Assembly: GCA_028693695.1 (NCBI GenBank)
Contig: JAQUUV010000160.1
Coordinates: 1 to 5,233, forward strand
DNA: 5,233 nt
Direction of reading: 5' to 3'
Origin: Syntrophomonas sp.
GTDB lineage: Bacteria > Bacillota > Syntrophomonadia > Syntrophomonadales > Syntrophomonadaceae
Part shown: positions 1 through 5,233 of the stretch, piece after piece
Layout of the letters: each line of letters begins with the position of its first letter
Position numbering within the stretch: the stretch's first letter is position 1
Program-made: the position numbers and the translations under genes
Notes under the pieces: generated by a model
Database searches by the model: none
Told to the model about the DNA's origin: nothing
What the model saw: only the letters and a program-made list of their open reading frames with translations

Positions 1-332
1 ACCGGGCTAACGCCTTCATATTTATAATAGATGCGACAGGGTGTATCCAAAGCCTTCTCCAACCCACGGGCTCTACACAAGGGAGATGGCCTCCACTTCT
101 TGTACAATTCCCTTACTTCCGGAGGAATCTCAATATACCTCTCAGTGGAAACTTCCTGCTCAATGAGTCCCATAGCAAACAAAGGTGCCAGATCGGCCGG
201 CCCCAGGGGCTGTTTGGTTCCAGGATGGAGCCCTGGTGATAAAGGAGTAGGCATGTCCGCCTGCACGTTATACCAAAACTTGGGGATTTTATCCTCCGGC
301 AAAATAAACTTAGTAAACTCTTCTCTGCTCAT
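1..332 (-). CDS. trpB2: Tryptophan synthase beta chain-like protein, TrpB2 type (N-terminal part, runs off window)
   Basis: This is the first 110 codons of a pyridoxal-phosphate enzyme of the TrpB2 branch, which as a family condenses indole with L-serine to make tryptophan. The call rests on the N-terminal segment: a KFWYN motif (residues 18-22), a proline-rich PLSPGLHPGTK stretch (30-40), LAPLFAMGLIEQE (48-60), RPSPLCRARGLEKAL (81-95) and IYYKYEGVSP (101-110). In the family the last motif leads directly into the segment with the PLP-binding lysine, which lies outside the window. Family members are usually about 430-450 residues, so roughly a quarter is present. The ATG at 332 is preceded by AGGAG (345-349) with a rather long 12-nt spacing. 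An ATG at 354 is out of frame and stops after six codons. The gene appears to have its own promoter and is probably not part of the upstream operon. No other tryptophan gene is in view, so its physiological role cannot be judged here. Confidence 0.88.
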   Translation of the reverse strand, partial: MSREEFTKFILPEDKIPKFWYNVQADMPTPLSPGLHPGTKQPLGPADLAPLFAMGLIEQEVSTERYIEIPPEVRELYKKWRPSPLCRARGLEKALDTPCRIYYKYEGVSP

Positions 333-378
333 CTCAAATACTCTCTCCTCTCATCTAATAAAGATAATATACAGGATG

Positions 379-407
379 ATTTTATCACAGGCATTCGTTG
401 CTAACAA
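379..407 (-). promoter_or_regulatory. Candidate sigma-A promoter for the trpB2-type gene
   Basis: Read on the minus strand, a -35 element TTGTTA (402-407, 4 of 6 consensus bases) is followed by an exact 17-bp spacer and a -10 element TAAAAT (379-384, 5 of 6). The -10 is preceded by TGA, giving an extended -10 (TGn). Transcription would start near position 372, leaving a leader of about 40 nt before the ATG at 332. The -35 box directly abuts the large inverted repeat at 408. This was judged by eye from consensus match only. Confidence 0.6.
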
Positions 408-493
408 GAGGGTAACAAGGGGACGGTTCTCCTGTTACGCCAGAATTAACTGAAGCGAGGGTGTAACAGGAGAACCGTCCCCTTGTTACCCTC
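408..493. repeat. 31-bp perfect inverted repeat, REP/MITE-like, doubling as possible transcription terminator
   Basis: The left arm 408-438 and right arm 463-493 are perfect reverse complements over 31 bp, separated by a 24-nt loop. Within each arm there is a smaller hairpin: GTAACA (412-417) pairs with TGTTAC (433-438), and inside it GGGGA pairs with TTCTC using two G-T pairs around a short loop. The core GGGGACGGTTCTCC resembles short repeats I recall as dispersed in Clostridia genomes and linked to REP-associated tyrosine transposases; that link is from memory and is not shown here. The element starts one base past the activase stop codon (495-497). As RNA it would form a very strong stem-loop between that gene and trpB2. 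No U-run follows the stem, so it is not a classical intrinsic terminator. Confidence 0.85.
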
Positions 494-494
494 A

Positions 495-1496
495 TTAGAC
501 CACCTGCAAACCAATGCTCGTTTTCTCATTTAAGCTGCTTTCCCATTTTTTACATCGGTCACCCCAGTAGGCCAGCACCTCCCGGTCACGTTTAATACAT
601 ACTACTTCGCATATATTGGGGCAGCCTTGGCATTCATGGCTGCTGGTTTTAAAATCACCTTCCAAAATAAAGGTGCCCCCCCGGAATTGAGTGTTAATCC
701 TACTTCGCTGTATCTTTTCCATAGCCAAGATACCAGCGCCAATTGCCCCCATTACATCATAATGCTGGGGAACCTTTATGGGCATACCCAGTACCTTTTC
801 AAAGGCCCTTCTCAATCCAGCATTAGCGGCCACTCCTCCCTGGAAAACGACCGGCCCCTCTATCTTCTTTCCTTTGCCAACATTGTTCAAATAGTTCCTG
901 ACCAAGGCTTCACACAAACCCATAATAATATCTTCCATCGGATAACCCATTTGCTGTTTGTGAATCATATCTGATTCCGCAAAAACTCCACACCGTCCAG
1001 CAATCCTTACCGCCTGTTTAGATAGAGCCGCCCTTTCCCCAAAATCCTGTATGTTTATGTTCAATCGTGAGGCTTGCTGATCCAGAAATGACCCCGTGCC
1101 CGCAGCACAAACTGTATTCATGGCAAAATCATTGACAATCCCGTTCCTCAGCATTATGATCTTTGAATCCTGACCACCTATTTCAATAATGGTCTTAACA
1201 TCTGGATATAAATGGGCAGCTGCCACTGCATGAGCGGTAATTTCATTCTTAATCACATCTGCTCCAAGTAACACTGACGATAAATAACGACCGCTGCCAG
1301 TAGTTCCCACACCTTTTATAGTGATACCCTCTTTTGACACACTCTCCACTAACGATGCAAATCCTTCTATGACCGCTTTAACAGGATTCCCCTGAGTACG
1401 CAGATAAATCTTCTCAATCAAATGACATCCATTGTCTATTAATACCAGATTAGTACTTACCGAGCCTATATCTACTCCCAGGTAACAGTCCACCAC
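495..1496 (-). CDS. 2-hydroxyacyl-CoA dehydratase-type activase (HgdC/BadF/BcrAD ATPase family)
   Basis: This is a 333-residue ATPase of the ASKHA (actin/Hsp70-like) fold. Family members are homodimers holding one [4Fe-4S] cluster between subunits; ATP hydrolysis drives a low-potential electron into a partner reductase or dehydratase. Visible motifs are the phosphate-1 loop GVDIGSVSTN (7-16), GTTGSGR (64-70), the EIGGQDSK loop (105-112), NTVCAAGTGSFLDQQ (127-141), GRCGVFAESD (168-176 region) and FQGGVAANAGLRRAF (218-232). Cys130 and Cys169 match the two cluster ligands of HgdC and keep the same 39-residue spacing. The protein is longer than HgdC (about 260 residues) because of a cysteine-rich tail with C289, C292, C296, C300 and C315. 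Translation starts at GTG 1496 (a second GTG follows directly), immediately after the previous stop. AAGGAGG at 1502-1508, five bases upstream, sets the start. It is the last gene of the redox cluster. The specific partner and substrate are unknown. Confidence 0.93.
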   Translation of the reverse strand: MVDCYLGVDIGSVSTNLVLIDNGCHLIEKIYLRTQGNPVKAVIEGFASLVESVSKEGITIKGVGTTGSGRYLSSVLLGADVIKNEITAHAVAAAHLYPDVKTIIEIGGQDSKIIMLRNGIVNDFAMNTVCAAGTGSFLDQQASRLNINIQDFGERAALSKQAVRIAGRCGVFAESDMIHKQQMGYPMEDIIMGLCEALVRNYLNNVGKGKKIEGPVVFQGGVAANAGLRRAFEKVLGMPIKVPQHYDVMGAIGAGILAMEKIQRSRINTQFRGGTFILEGDFKTSSHECQGCPNICEVVCIKRDREVLAYWGDRCKKWESSLNEKTSIGLQVV

Positions 1497-2597
1497 TTAT
1501 GCCTCCTTTATATGGTTGTCAGCCGGCACTTTTTTCCTGTGTACCATATCCACAAAAGCCTCCAGTCGGGTACTAAGCCCGGCGGTTCCGGAAAGTTCAT
1601 CAAACCACAGCGTCATACATGGAACTCCTTCTTTTTCACTTATACTAGGAATAATGGACTGGGCCACTATTTCTGGCATACAGGTAAGAGGGCCAATCTG
1701 AATAATCCCATCATGCTGCCTGCGGGCAAAATGAACAGTATTCCCCACAGTTTCCAGGCCATGTCCACCTACCTCATAATTTAAGTAGGGCTTGGCACAG
1801 GCAATCAAGTTTTTTCGGTTGGACTTTTTAACATACCCCCCCATAATGTGGTCGTTAAGCCATTCCGTTAAATATGCAGACCGGCTGACCTGCACATCCA
1901 TTCTTCCCAAGAGGCGATAGATATCGTAATTAGCAGCTGGTTCAAACATGGTATAGATTTCTCCTACAATTCCTATCTTGAGGGGTAGGCCCGCCTTCAA
2001 ATCTACCATACCCATCTTTTTTATGGCCTGCCCAGCAGCTTCATCAGCTTCAGTTTTACTTCCAGCCCTATCAATATTCACCACAGCACCATCGTAGATC
2101 ATTTCTACCCGGTCTTTATCTCTGGCCCGGGGTAAATAATAATCAAACTGTCTCTCTAATACTTCCAGGGCGTTCAATTTGCTCCAACCGTATTTAATGG
2201 CTTTAACGGCTTCCCAAAAGGATACGTTTTCCCCCAGAGCTTTTATCTGTTGGATAAGGTCATATGCCTTGGAATCCGGAGCTTCAAGTACTATCATTTG
2301 GAATTGGTATCCCAGGCCCTCCAATATGTCTCTTTCCACCTGTGCATAATAGCCAAAGCGGCAAGGCCCCCATCCCCCTGCCATCACAATGGTATCCGCT
2401 CCATTCTCCAGTGCTTCTATAAAATTACCCAGATTTAGCTTAAGGGGCATACAGGCAAATTCAGGAGAATTTTTTATTCCTAGTTCGAAAGTACGTTTAC
2501 TGATCGAGGGAGGGGGTACAACTTCCAGTTTAAGCCCTGCCATTAATGCTTTTATGGCAATATGCATATTACCCATGTGCGGAAATGTAACCTTCAT
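1497..2597 (-). CDS. CoA-enzyme-activase-associated protein (HgdB-like, COG3581-type), second subunit of redox cluster
   Basis: I recognise this as the conserved cysteine-bearing partner usually found beside HgdC-type activases; no member has an assigned reaction that I know of. The start is placed at ATG 2597 (366 residues). The protein then opens MKVTFPHMGNMHIAIKAL, typical of the family, with AAAGGCGG (2604-2611) six bases upstream. A longer frame to 2681 would add 28 non-family residues inside the previous gene. Conserved-looking cysteines are C49 (FACMPLK), C79 (GGWGPCRFGYY), C267, C306 (GPLTCMPE) and C327 (GVPCMTLWFDE), candidate ligands for an iron-sulfur cluster. The C-terminal SGTAGLSTRLEAFVDMV (336-352) mirrors the tail of the neighbouring 2569-3558 protein, so the two are distant paralogues. 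It overlaps the upstream gene by 29 nt and abuts the activase, which suggests coupled translation and a complex. The protein looks soluble, with no signal peptide or membrane segment. Confidence 0.8.
   Translation of the reverse strand: MKVTFPHMGNMHIAIKALMAGLKLEVVPPPSISKRTFELGIKNSPEFACMPLKLNLGNFIEALENGADTIVMAGGWGPCRFGYYAQVERDILEGLGYQFQMIVLEAPDSKAYDLIQQIKALGENVSFWEAVKAIKYGWSKLNALEVLERQFDYYLPRARDKDRVEMIYDGAVVNIDRAGSKTEADEAAGQAIKKMGMVDLKAGLPLKIGIVGEIYTMFEPAANYDIYRLLGRMDVQVSRSAYLTEWLNDHIMGGYVKKSNRKNLIACAKPYLNYEVGGHGLETVGNTVHFARRQHDGIIQIGPLTCMPEIVAQSIIPSISEKEGVPCMTLWFDELSGTAGLSTRLEAFVDMVHRKKVPADNHIKEA
1502..1508 (-). promoter_or_regulatory. Strong Shine-Dalgarno inside the upstream gene, setting the activase GTG start
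   Basis: AAGGAGG on the minus strand forms part of the last codons of the preceding gene (…Ile-Lys-Glu-Ala-stop). It lies five bases before GTG 1496 and eight before a second in-frame GTG at 1493. It explains why a non-ATG start is used efficiently here and supports translational coupling of the two genes. Confidence 0.75.
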
Positions 2598-3558
2598 CTG
2601 AAACCGCCTTTCTTCTGCGCAACATGTCACAAAATGCTTCCAGCCTGGTAACCATCCCGGCTTCTCCCGTATGCTCATCAATGGTTATCATCATAAAAGG
2701 TTTGGCCTTTAATTTACACTCTATGACTTCTCCAATCATGGAATCGGGCCCACAACCGAAACAAGCCAGATATATAATGCCATCTATTTCCTTCCGCTCT
2801 TCCATATAAAGAGCGCTGCCTACGTTCTTCCTCCCCAATGTCCAAAATACTCTCTTCGGTATCTCCGCGGCTTTCTGTTCTATAGCTTCTCGATCGAGGG
2901 TCTCCACTACATGCACCCGGCATCCCATTTTACGCAGGCGATCTATCAGGTTCATGCTAATAGTATGATCATACAGGGCATAGCCATGTCCTAAAACACC
3001 GATGTTCAAATCATAGTTAGGTGGCATATCCAACTGCTCCCCTTCCCATAGCCGTATTGCCTCAGAAATGTTATAGTCCCCCTGGCAAAGTTCTCTGCAT
3101 TTATGCAACTCATATTGACCATGCTGATATGCCTGCTTAATATGATTTTTGTTATTAGTAAATATTTTACCCACCCTAATAATGTCCCTCTTTAAAAGGC
3201 GATCGGTTTTACTTACATCAACAGTAATATCAATAACCGCAGGCAGCTCATGCAGACCTGACTTTATCATGTCCGGTAAACCCATAAACTTAGGACAGAT
3301 ATATGATTTAGGCTCAACACTCACCAGGCGGGGAATAAATATGTAATCAAGCTCCTGATGGCAAAGTTCCCGGACGTGTCCGTAATATACTTTTATGGGA
3401 AAACATGCTTCATCAACAGCAGATTCGATGCCTCTTTCTACCGTTCGCCGGTTCGTAGAAGCGGACGTGACTACTTCCGCGCCCAGATCCTGAAAAAAAG
3501 TCTTCCACAGTGGATAATAGTAATGATAGAAAAGCCCCCTAGGTATTCCCACCCTCAT
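2569..3558 (-). CDS. DUF2229 / CoA-substrate-specific enzyme activase-like protein (COG3580-type), first subunit of redox cluster
   Basis: This 329-residue cytoplasmic protein opens with the DUF2229 signature: MRVGIPRGLFYHYYYPLW (1-18), FFQDLGAEVV (21-30) and ESAVDEACFPIKVYYGHV (45-62). The C-terminal half resembles the HgdB side of 2-hydroxyacyl-CoA dehydratases and double-cubane reductases, with LACFGCGPDSMIGEV (264-278), DEHTGEAGMVTRLEAF (294-309) and a basic end. Candidate cluster ligands are C52, C88, C266 and C269. ATG 3558 is preferred because the family starts at MRVGIPR and GGGTG lies about eight bases upstream. A GTG at 3573 would add five residues (334 in total) but has its purine run touching the start codon. 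Its 3' end overlaps the next gene by 29 nt. The biochemical role is not established; a partner that accepts electrons from the activase is the best inference. It lies about 55 nt downstream of spoVAE. Confidence 0.82.
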   Translation of the reverse strand: MRVGIPRGLFYHYYYPLWKTFFQDLGAEVVTSASTNRRTVERGIESAVDEACFPIKVYYGHVRELCHQELDYIFIPRLVSVEPKSYICPKFMGLPDMIKSGLHELPAVIDITVDVSKTDRLLKRDIIRVGKIFTNNKNHIKQAYQHGQYELHKCRELCQGDYNISEAIRLWEGEQLDMPPNYDLNIGVLGHGYALYDHTISMNLIDRLRKMGCRVHVVETLDREAIEQKAAEIPKRVFWTLGRKNVGSALYMEERKEIDGIIYLACFGCGPDSMIGEVIECKLKAKPFMMITIDEHTGEAGMVTRLEAFCDMLRRRKAVSDEGYISAHG

Positions 3559-3613
3559 TTTGCCAACACCCACCCTTAGATTTATTATTCTTAATTCTTA
3601 ATTGCCTCAGTCT
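3559..3613 (-). other. Short AT-rich junction between spoVAE and the redox cluster
   Basis: This spacer contains a tandem TTAAGAA TTAAGAA tract followed by TAATAAA (about 3580-3603, minus strand) and the ribosome-binding region of the next gene. I see no GC-rich hairpin with a U-run, so no intrinsic terminator for spoVAE is evident. I also see no convincing sigma-A, sigma-F or sigma-G promoter; the AT-rich tract could hold a weak -10. Read-through from the spoVA operon into the redox genes is therefore possible. Confidence 0.35.
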
Positions 3614-3970
3614 CTAGTCTTTGGGATTGAACAGCACCGCAGCTAAATACCCAAAGACGATGGCCGCGGTGATCCCTCCTGCAGTGGCTGAAACTCCTCC
3701 TGTAAAAGCACCCAGTATTCCTTTTTCCTGTACACCTGCTATAGCTCCCTGAGCTAAGCTATGCCCAAAACCGCTCAGTGGTATGGTAGCACCAGCCCCT
3801 CCCAGATCTATCAGAGGTTGGTATAGACCCACAGCACTTAGAAAAGTACCAATGGTAATATACCCTACCAGTATATGCCCTGGAGTTATACCGGGTTTGG
3901 TTAAATCCATAACCAATTGACCGATCACACAAAGGCAACCACCAATTAGGAAAGCCATTATTAACGACAT
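3614..3970 (-). CDS. spoVAE: Stage V sporulation protein AE (SpoVAEb-type membrane protein)
   Basis: This 118-residue, glycine-rich hydrophobic protein is a subunit of the SpoVA channel. That channel imports dipicolinic acid into the forespore across its inner membrane and releases it on germination. Likely membrane segments are about 4-21, 31-50, a glycine-rich 53-70 and 84-114. Diagnostic stretches are GGCLCVIGQLVMDL (10-23), GLYQPLIDLGGAGATIPLSG (48-67) and GGITAAIVFGYLAAVLFNPK at the end. The GAG-x3-P-x2-GF motif also occurs in the SpoVAC tail at the window edge, as expected for paralogues. Length equals the usual ~116-120. The start is ATG 3970: the in-frame codon two upstream is TGA, so nothing longer is possible. 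GGGAGG (3982-3987) lies 11 nt upstream. A better-spaced ATG at 3977 is in another frame and gives no family match. The start lies 23 nt after the spoVAD stop. Expression is expected in the forespore (sigma-G in known species); that promoter would lie upstream of this window. Confidence 0.95.
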   Translation of the reverse strand: MSLIMAFLIGGCLCVIGQLVMDLTKPGITPGHILVGYITIGTFLSAVGLYQPLIDLGGAGATIPLSGFGHSLAQGAIAGVQEKGILGAFTGGVSATAGGITAAIVFGYLAAVLFNPKD

Positions 3971-3993
3971 AAATCATTTATCCTCCCTTAGGA

Positions 3994-5007
3994 TCAAATA
4001 TTCTCAATGGCTACCGCATGAGCAATTCCGGGAATACTTTCCCCTTGAAACGAACTGGTGGGGCTCATCAATGCTCCAGTAGCCACAAATAAAAGTCGAT
4101 TTATTTCCCCATTCTTCATTTTACGAAGTAACGGACCAGCCAGCATGCAACCAGAACAGCCACAACCACTGCCTCCCGAATCAACTCCCTGCAGGCCATC
4201 ATAGAGCAGTACCCCACAATCGCTGTAATTTGGACTGGGAACCAGACCTTCTTTAATAAACAATTCCCCTGCTAGAGCCATTCCTACTGCACCTAAATCA
4301 CCGGTAACAATCAAGTCGTAGTAATCTGACACCTTACCGGTATCCTGAAAATGGGTTTTTATCGTATCCGCAGCAGCTGGAGCCATTGCCGCACCCATAT
4401 TAGCCACATCGGTTTGCCCCATATCTACTACCTTTCCTACCGTTGCACACGTTACTCGTGGTCCTGCCCCGGCTTTTTGCAGAACCAGGGCTCCTGCGGC
4501 AGTGGCCGTCCACTGCGAACTGGGCACTTTCTGCACTCCCTGTTCAGTGGGAAAGCGAAATTGACGCTCCGCAGTATAGTGATGACTGGAAGCAGCCGTA
4601 ACCACCCGTTCAAAAAATCCCCCATCAATCAGCATAGATCCAAGCAACAAAGACTCGGCCATCGTGGAGCAAGCCCCATAAAGACCTAAAAAGGGAATAC
4701 TTACTTCCCGGGCTGCATAGCTGGAAGATATGATCTGATTTAAGAGATCACCGGCCAACAGCAACTCCGCATCCTTCGGTTCCAATTTCTGTCTATTAAG
4801 AGCTAGTTTTACGGTCTCCCGAAGCATTTTACTTTCAGCCTTTTCCCAGCTCACTTCTTCAAATAAGTAATCATCCATTATCCAATCAAAGTCCTTAGCC
4901 CAAGGACCTTCGCCCTCTTTAGGACCCACCATGGAGGCCCAGGAGGCGATATACGGAGGCTCTGTAAATATTAATGTTTGTAAGCCCTTTTTCTTTATTG
5001 CAACCAT
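3994..5007 (-). CDS. spoVAD: Stage V sporulation protein AD (dipicolinate-binding, thiolase-fold)
   Basis: This 337-residue protein matches the length of Bacillus SpoVAD (about 338). It is a soluble thiolase/ketoacyl-synthase-like protein on the outer face of the spore inner membrane that binds dipicolinic acid for the SpoVA channel. Visible features are the family N-terminus (LIFTEPPYIASWASMVGPKE, 12-31), GPWAKDFDWIMDD (34-46), the thiolase-like nucleophile region LYGACSTMAESL (109-120, C113), SSHHYTAERQFRFPTEQG (140-157), QWTATAAGALVL (165-176) and YDLIVTGDLGAVG (230-242). A C-terminal GSGCGCSGC (279-287) precedes the final TGALMSPTSSFQGESIPGI block, which is highly conserved in the family. 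ATG 5007 follows a purine-rich AAGGTAGGGG stretch. The gene lies 23 nt downstream of spoVAC and 23 nt upstream of spoVAE, in the canonical C-D-E order. Nothing in it looks degraded. Confidence 0.97.
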   Translation of the reverse strand: MVAIKKKGLQTLIFTEPPYIASWASMVGPKEGEGPWAKDFDWIMDDYLFEEVSWEKAESKMLRETVKLALNRQKLEPKDAELLLAGDLLNQIISSSYAAREVSIPFLGLYGACSTMAESLLLGSMLIDGGFFERVVTAASSHHYTAERQFRFPTEQGVQKVPSSQWTATAAGALVLQKAGAGPRVTCATVGKVVDMGQTDVANMGAAMAPAAADTIKTHFQDTGKVSDYYDLIVTGDLGAVGMALAGELFIKEGLVPSPNYSDCGVLLYDGLQGVDSGGSGCGCSGCMLAGPLLRKMKNGEINRLLFVATGALMSPTSSFQGESIPGIAHAVAIENI

Positions 5008-5030
5008 TTTACCCCTACCTTACATGCCAT

Positions 5031-5233
5031 TTAGCGAATCGCTAATAATTTGATCAAACCGATCAACACAGAGGCAACAAAGCCGAAGACTAGAGTAGGC
5101 CCGGCGATACTGAATATCCTGGCGCCAACGCCGAATATGTAACCTTCCCTTTTAAACTCCATGGCCGAAGCCACAATGGCGTTCGCGAAACCTGTTATAG
5201 GCACAATTGAACCCGCCCCGGCCTTTTGCCCCA
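5031..5233 (-). CDS. spoVAC: Stage V sporulation protein AC (C-terminal 66 residues, 5' part outside window)
   Basis: This open frame runs in from the window edge and ends at TAA (5031-5033). The translated tail reads GQKAGAGSIVPITGFANAIV, then AMEFKREGYIFGVGARIF, then SIAGPTLVFGFVASVLIGLI, ending in KLLAIR. This matches the end of SpoVAC, an integral membrane protein of the dipicolinate channel reported to behave as a mechanosensitive channel in Bacillus. The final hydrophobic stretch is a membrane helix. Members are about 150 residues, so just under half is present. It sits directly before spoVAD in the standard order, which supports the identity. The frame is too short and edge-truncated to stand out as an ORF on length alone. 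Confidence 0.92.
   Translation of the reverse strand, partial: GQKAGAGSIVPITGFANAIVASAMEFKREGYIFGVGARIFSIAGPTLVFGFVASVLIGLIKLLAIR

Noticed and set aside
31..453. 140-codon open frame on the plus strand
   Set aside because: It lies antisense to the clearly recognisable trpB2 N-terminus, its promoter and half of the palindrome. Its composition and lack of any familiar motif mark it as a shadow frame.
408..493. CRISPR repeat or classical rho-independent terminator
   Set aside because: There is one inverted pair and no direct spaced repeats, so it is not a CRISPR array. No T-run follows the stem on the minus strand, so a classical terminator is not supported, although the hairpin may still affect transcription.
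2598..2681. 28-residue N-terminal extension of the second redox gene
   Set aside because: The extra residues are translated from within the upstream coding region in another frame and do not resemble the family. The ATG at 2597 has a ribosome-binding site and gives the family N-terminus.
3759..3977. 72-codon minus-strand frame overlapping spoVAE
   Set aside because: It begins at a well-spaced ATG, but the translation has no membrane segments or family motif, while the other frame is unmistakably SpoVAE.
4144..4170. Cysteine cluster GSGCGCSGC in SpoVAD as an unusual metal site
   Set aside because: A similar glycine/cysteine-rich stretch near the C-terminus is, as far as I recall, normal for SpoVAD proteins, so it is not treated as novel.
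4351..4689. 112-codon plus-strand open frame inside spoVAD
   Set aside because: It is antisense to a highly conserved spoVAD segment and rich in Ser, Arg and His in the manner of a complementary-strand shadow.

Overview
The window looks like chromosomal DNA from an anaerobic, endospore-forming member of the Clostridia. Two things point there: a spoVA locus (spoVAC-spoVAD-spoVAE), and a cluster related to the oxygen-sensitive 2-hydroxyacyl-CoA dehydratase activator/reductase system. The genus cannot be resolved from the sequence alone. Every gene I can support is on the minus strand, so transcription runs from high to low coordinates.

Layout in order of transcription. (1) The 3' end of spoVAC (5031-5233, cut by the window edge), complete spoVAD (3994-5007) and complete spoVAE (3614-3970) form a tight cassette with two 23-nt gaps. 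These proteins move dipicolinic acid into the forespore and out again at germination. (2) After about 55 nt comes a three-gene cluster: a DUF2229-type protein (2569-3558), a second related cysteine-containing protein (1497-2597) and an HgdC/BadF-type ATPase activase (495-1496). The first two genes overlap by 29 nt. The activase GTG start directly abuts the stop codon of the gene before it, and its Shine-Dalgarno lies inside that gene. The three proteins therefore look translationally coupled. (3) A 31-bp perfect inverted repeat (408-493) follows the activase stop almost immediately. (4) Next to the repeat is a good sigma-A-type promoter (379-407), which should drive the last gene, the 5' part of a trpB2-type tryptophan synthase beta-like gene (332 down to the window edge).

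How the parts work together: activases of the HgdC type are ATP-driven, iron-sulfur-containing electron injectors that reduce a partner protein. The two upstream cysteine-bearing proteins are the natural partner candidates. In other bacteria the same kinds of domain occur fused in one very large protein. No known dehydratase substrate gene, CoA-transferase or acyl-CoA dehydrogenase is visible here, so the substrate is unknown. The closeness of this redox cluster to spoVA is the main biological puzzle of the window. The remaining open reading frames on either strand look like shadows of these genes.
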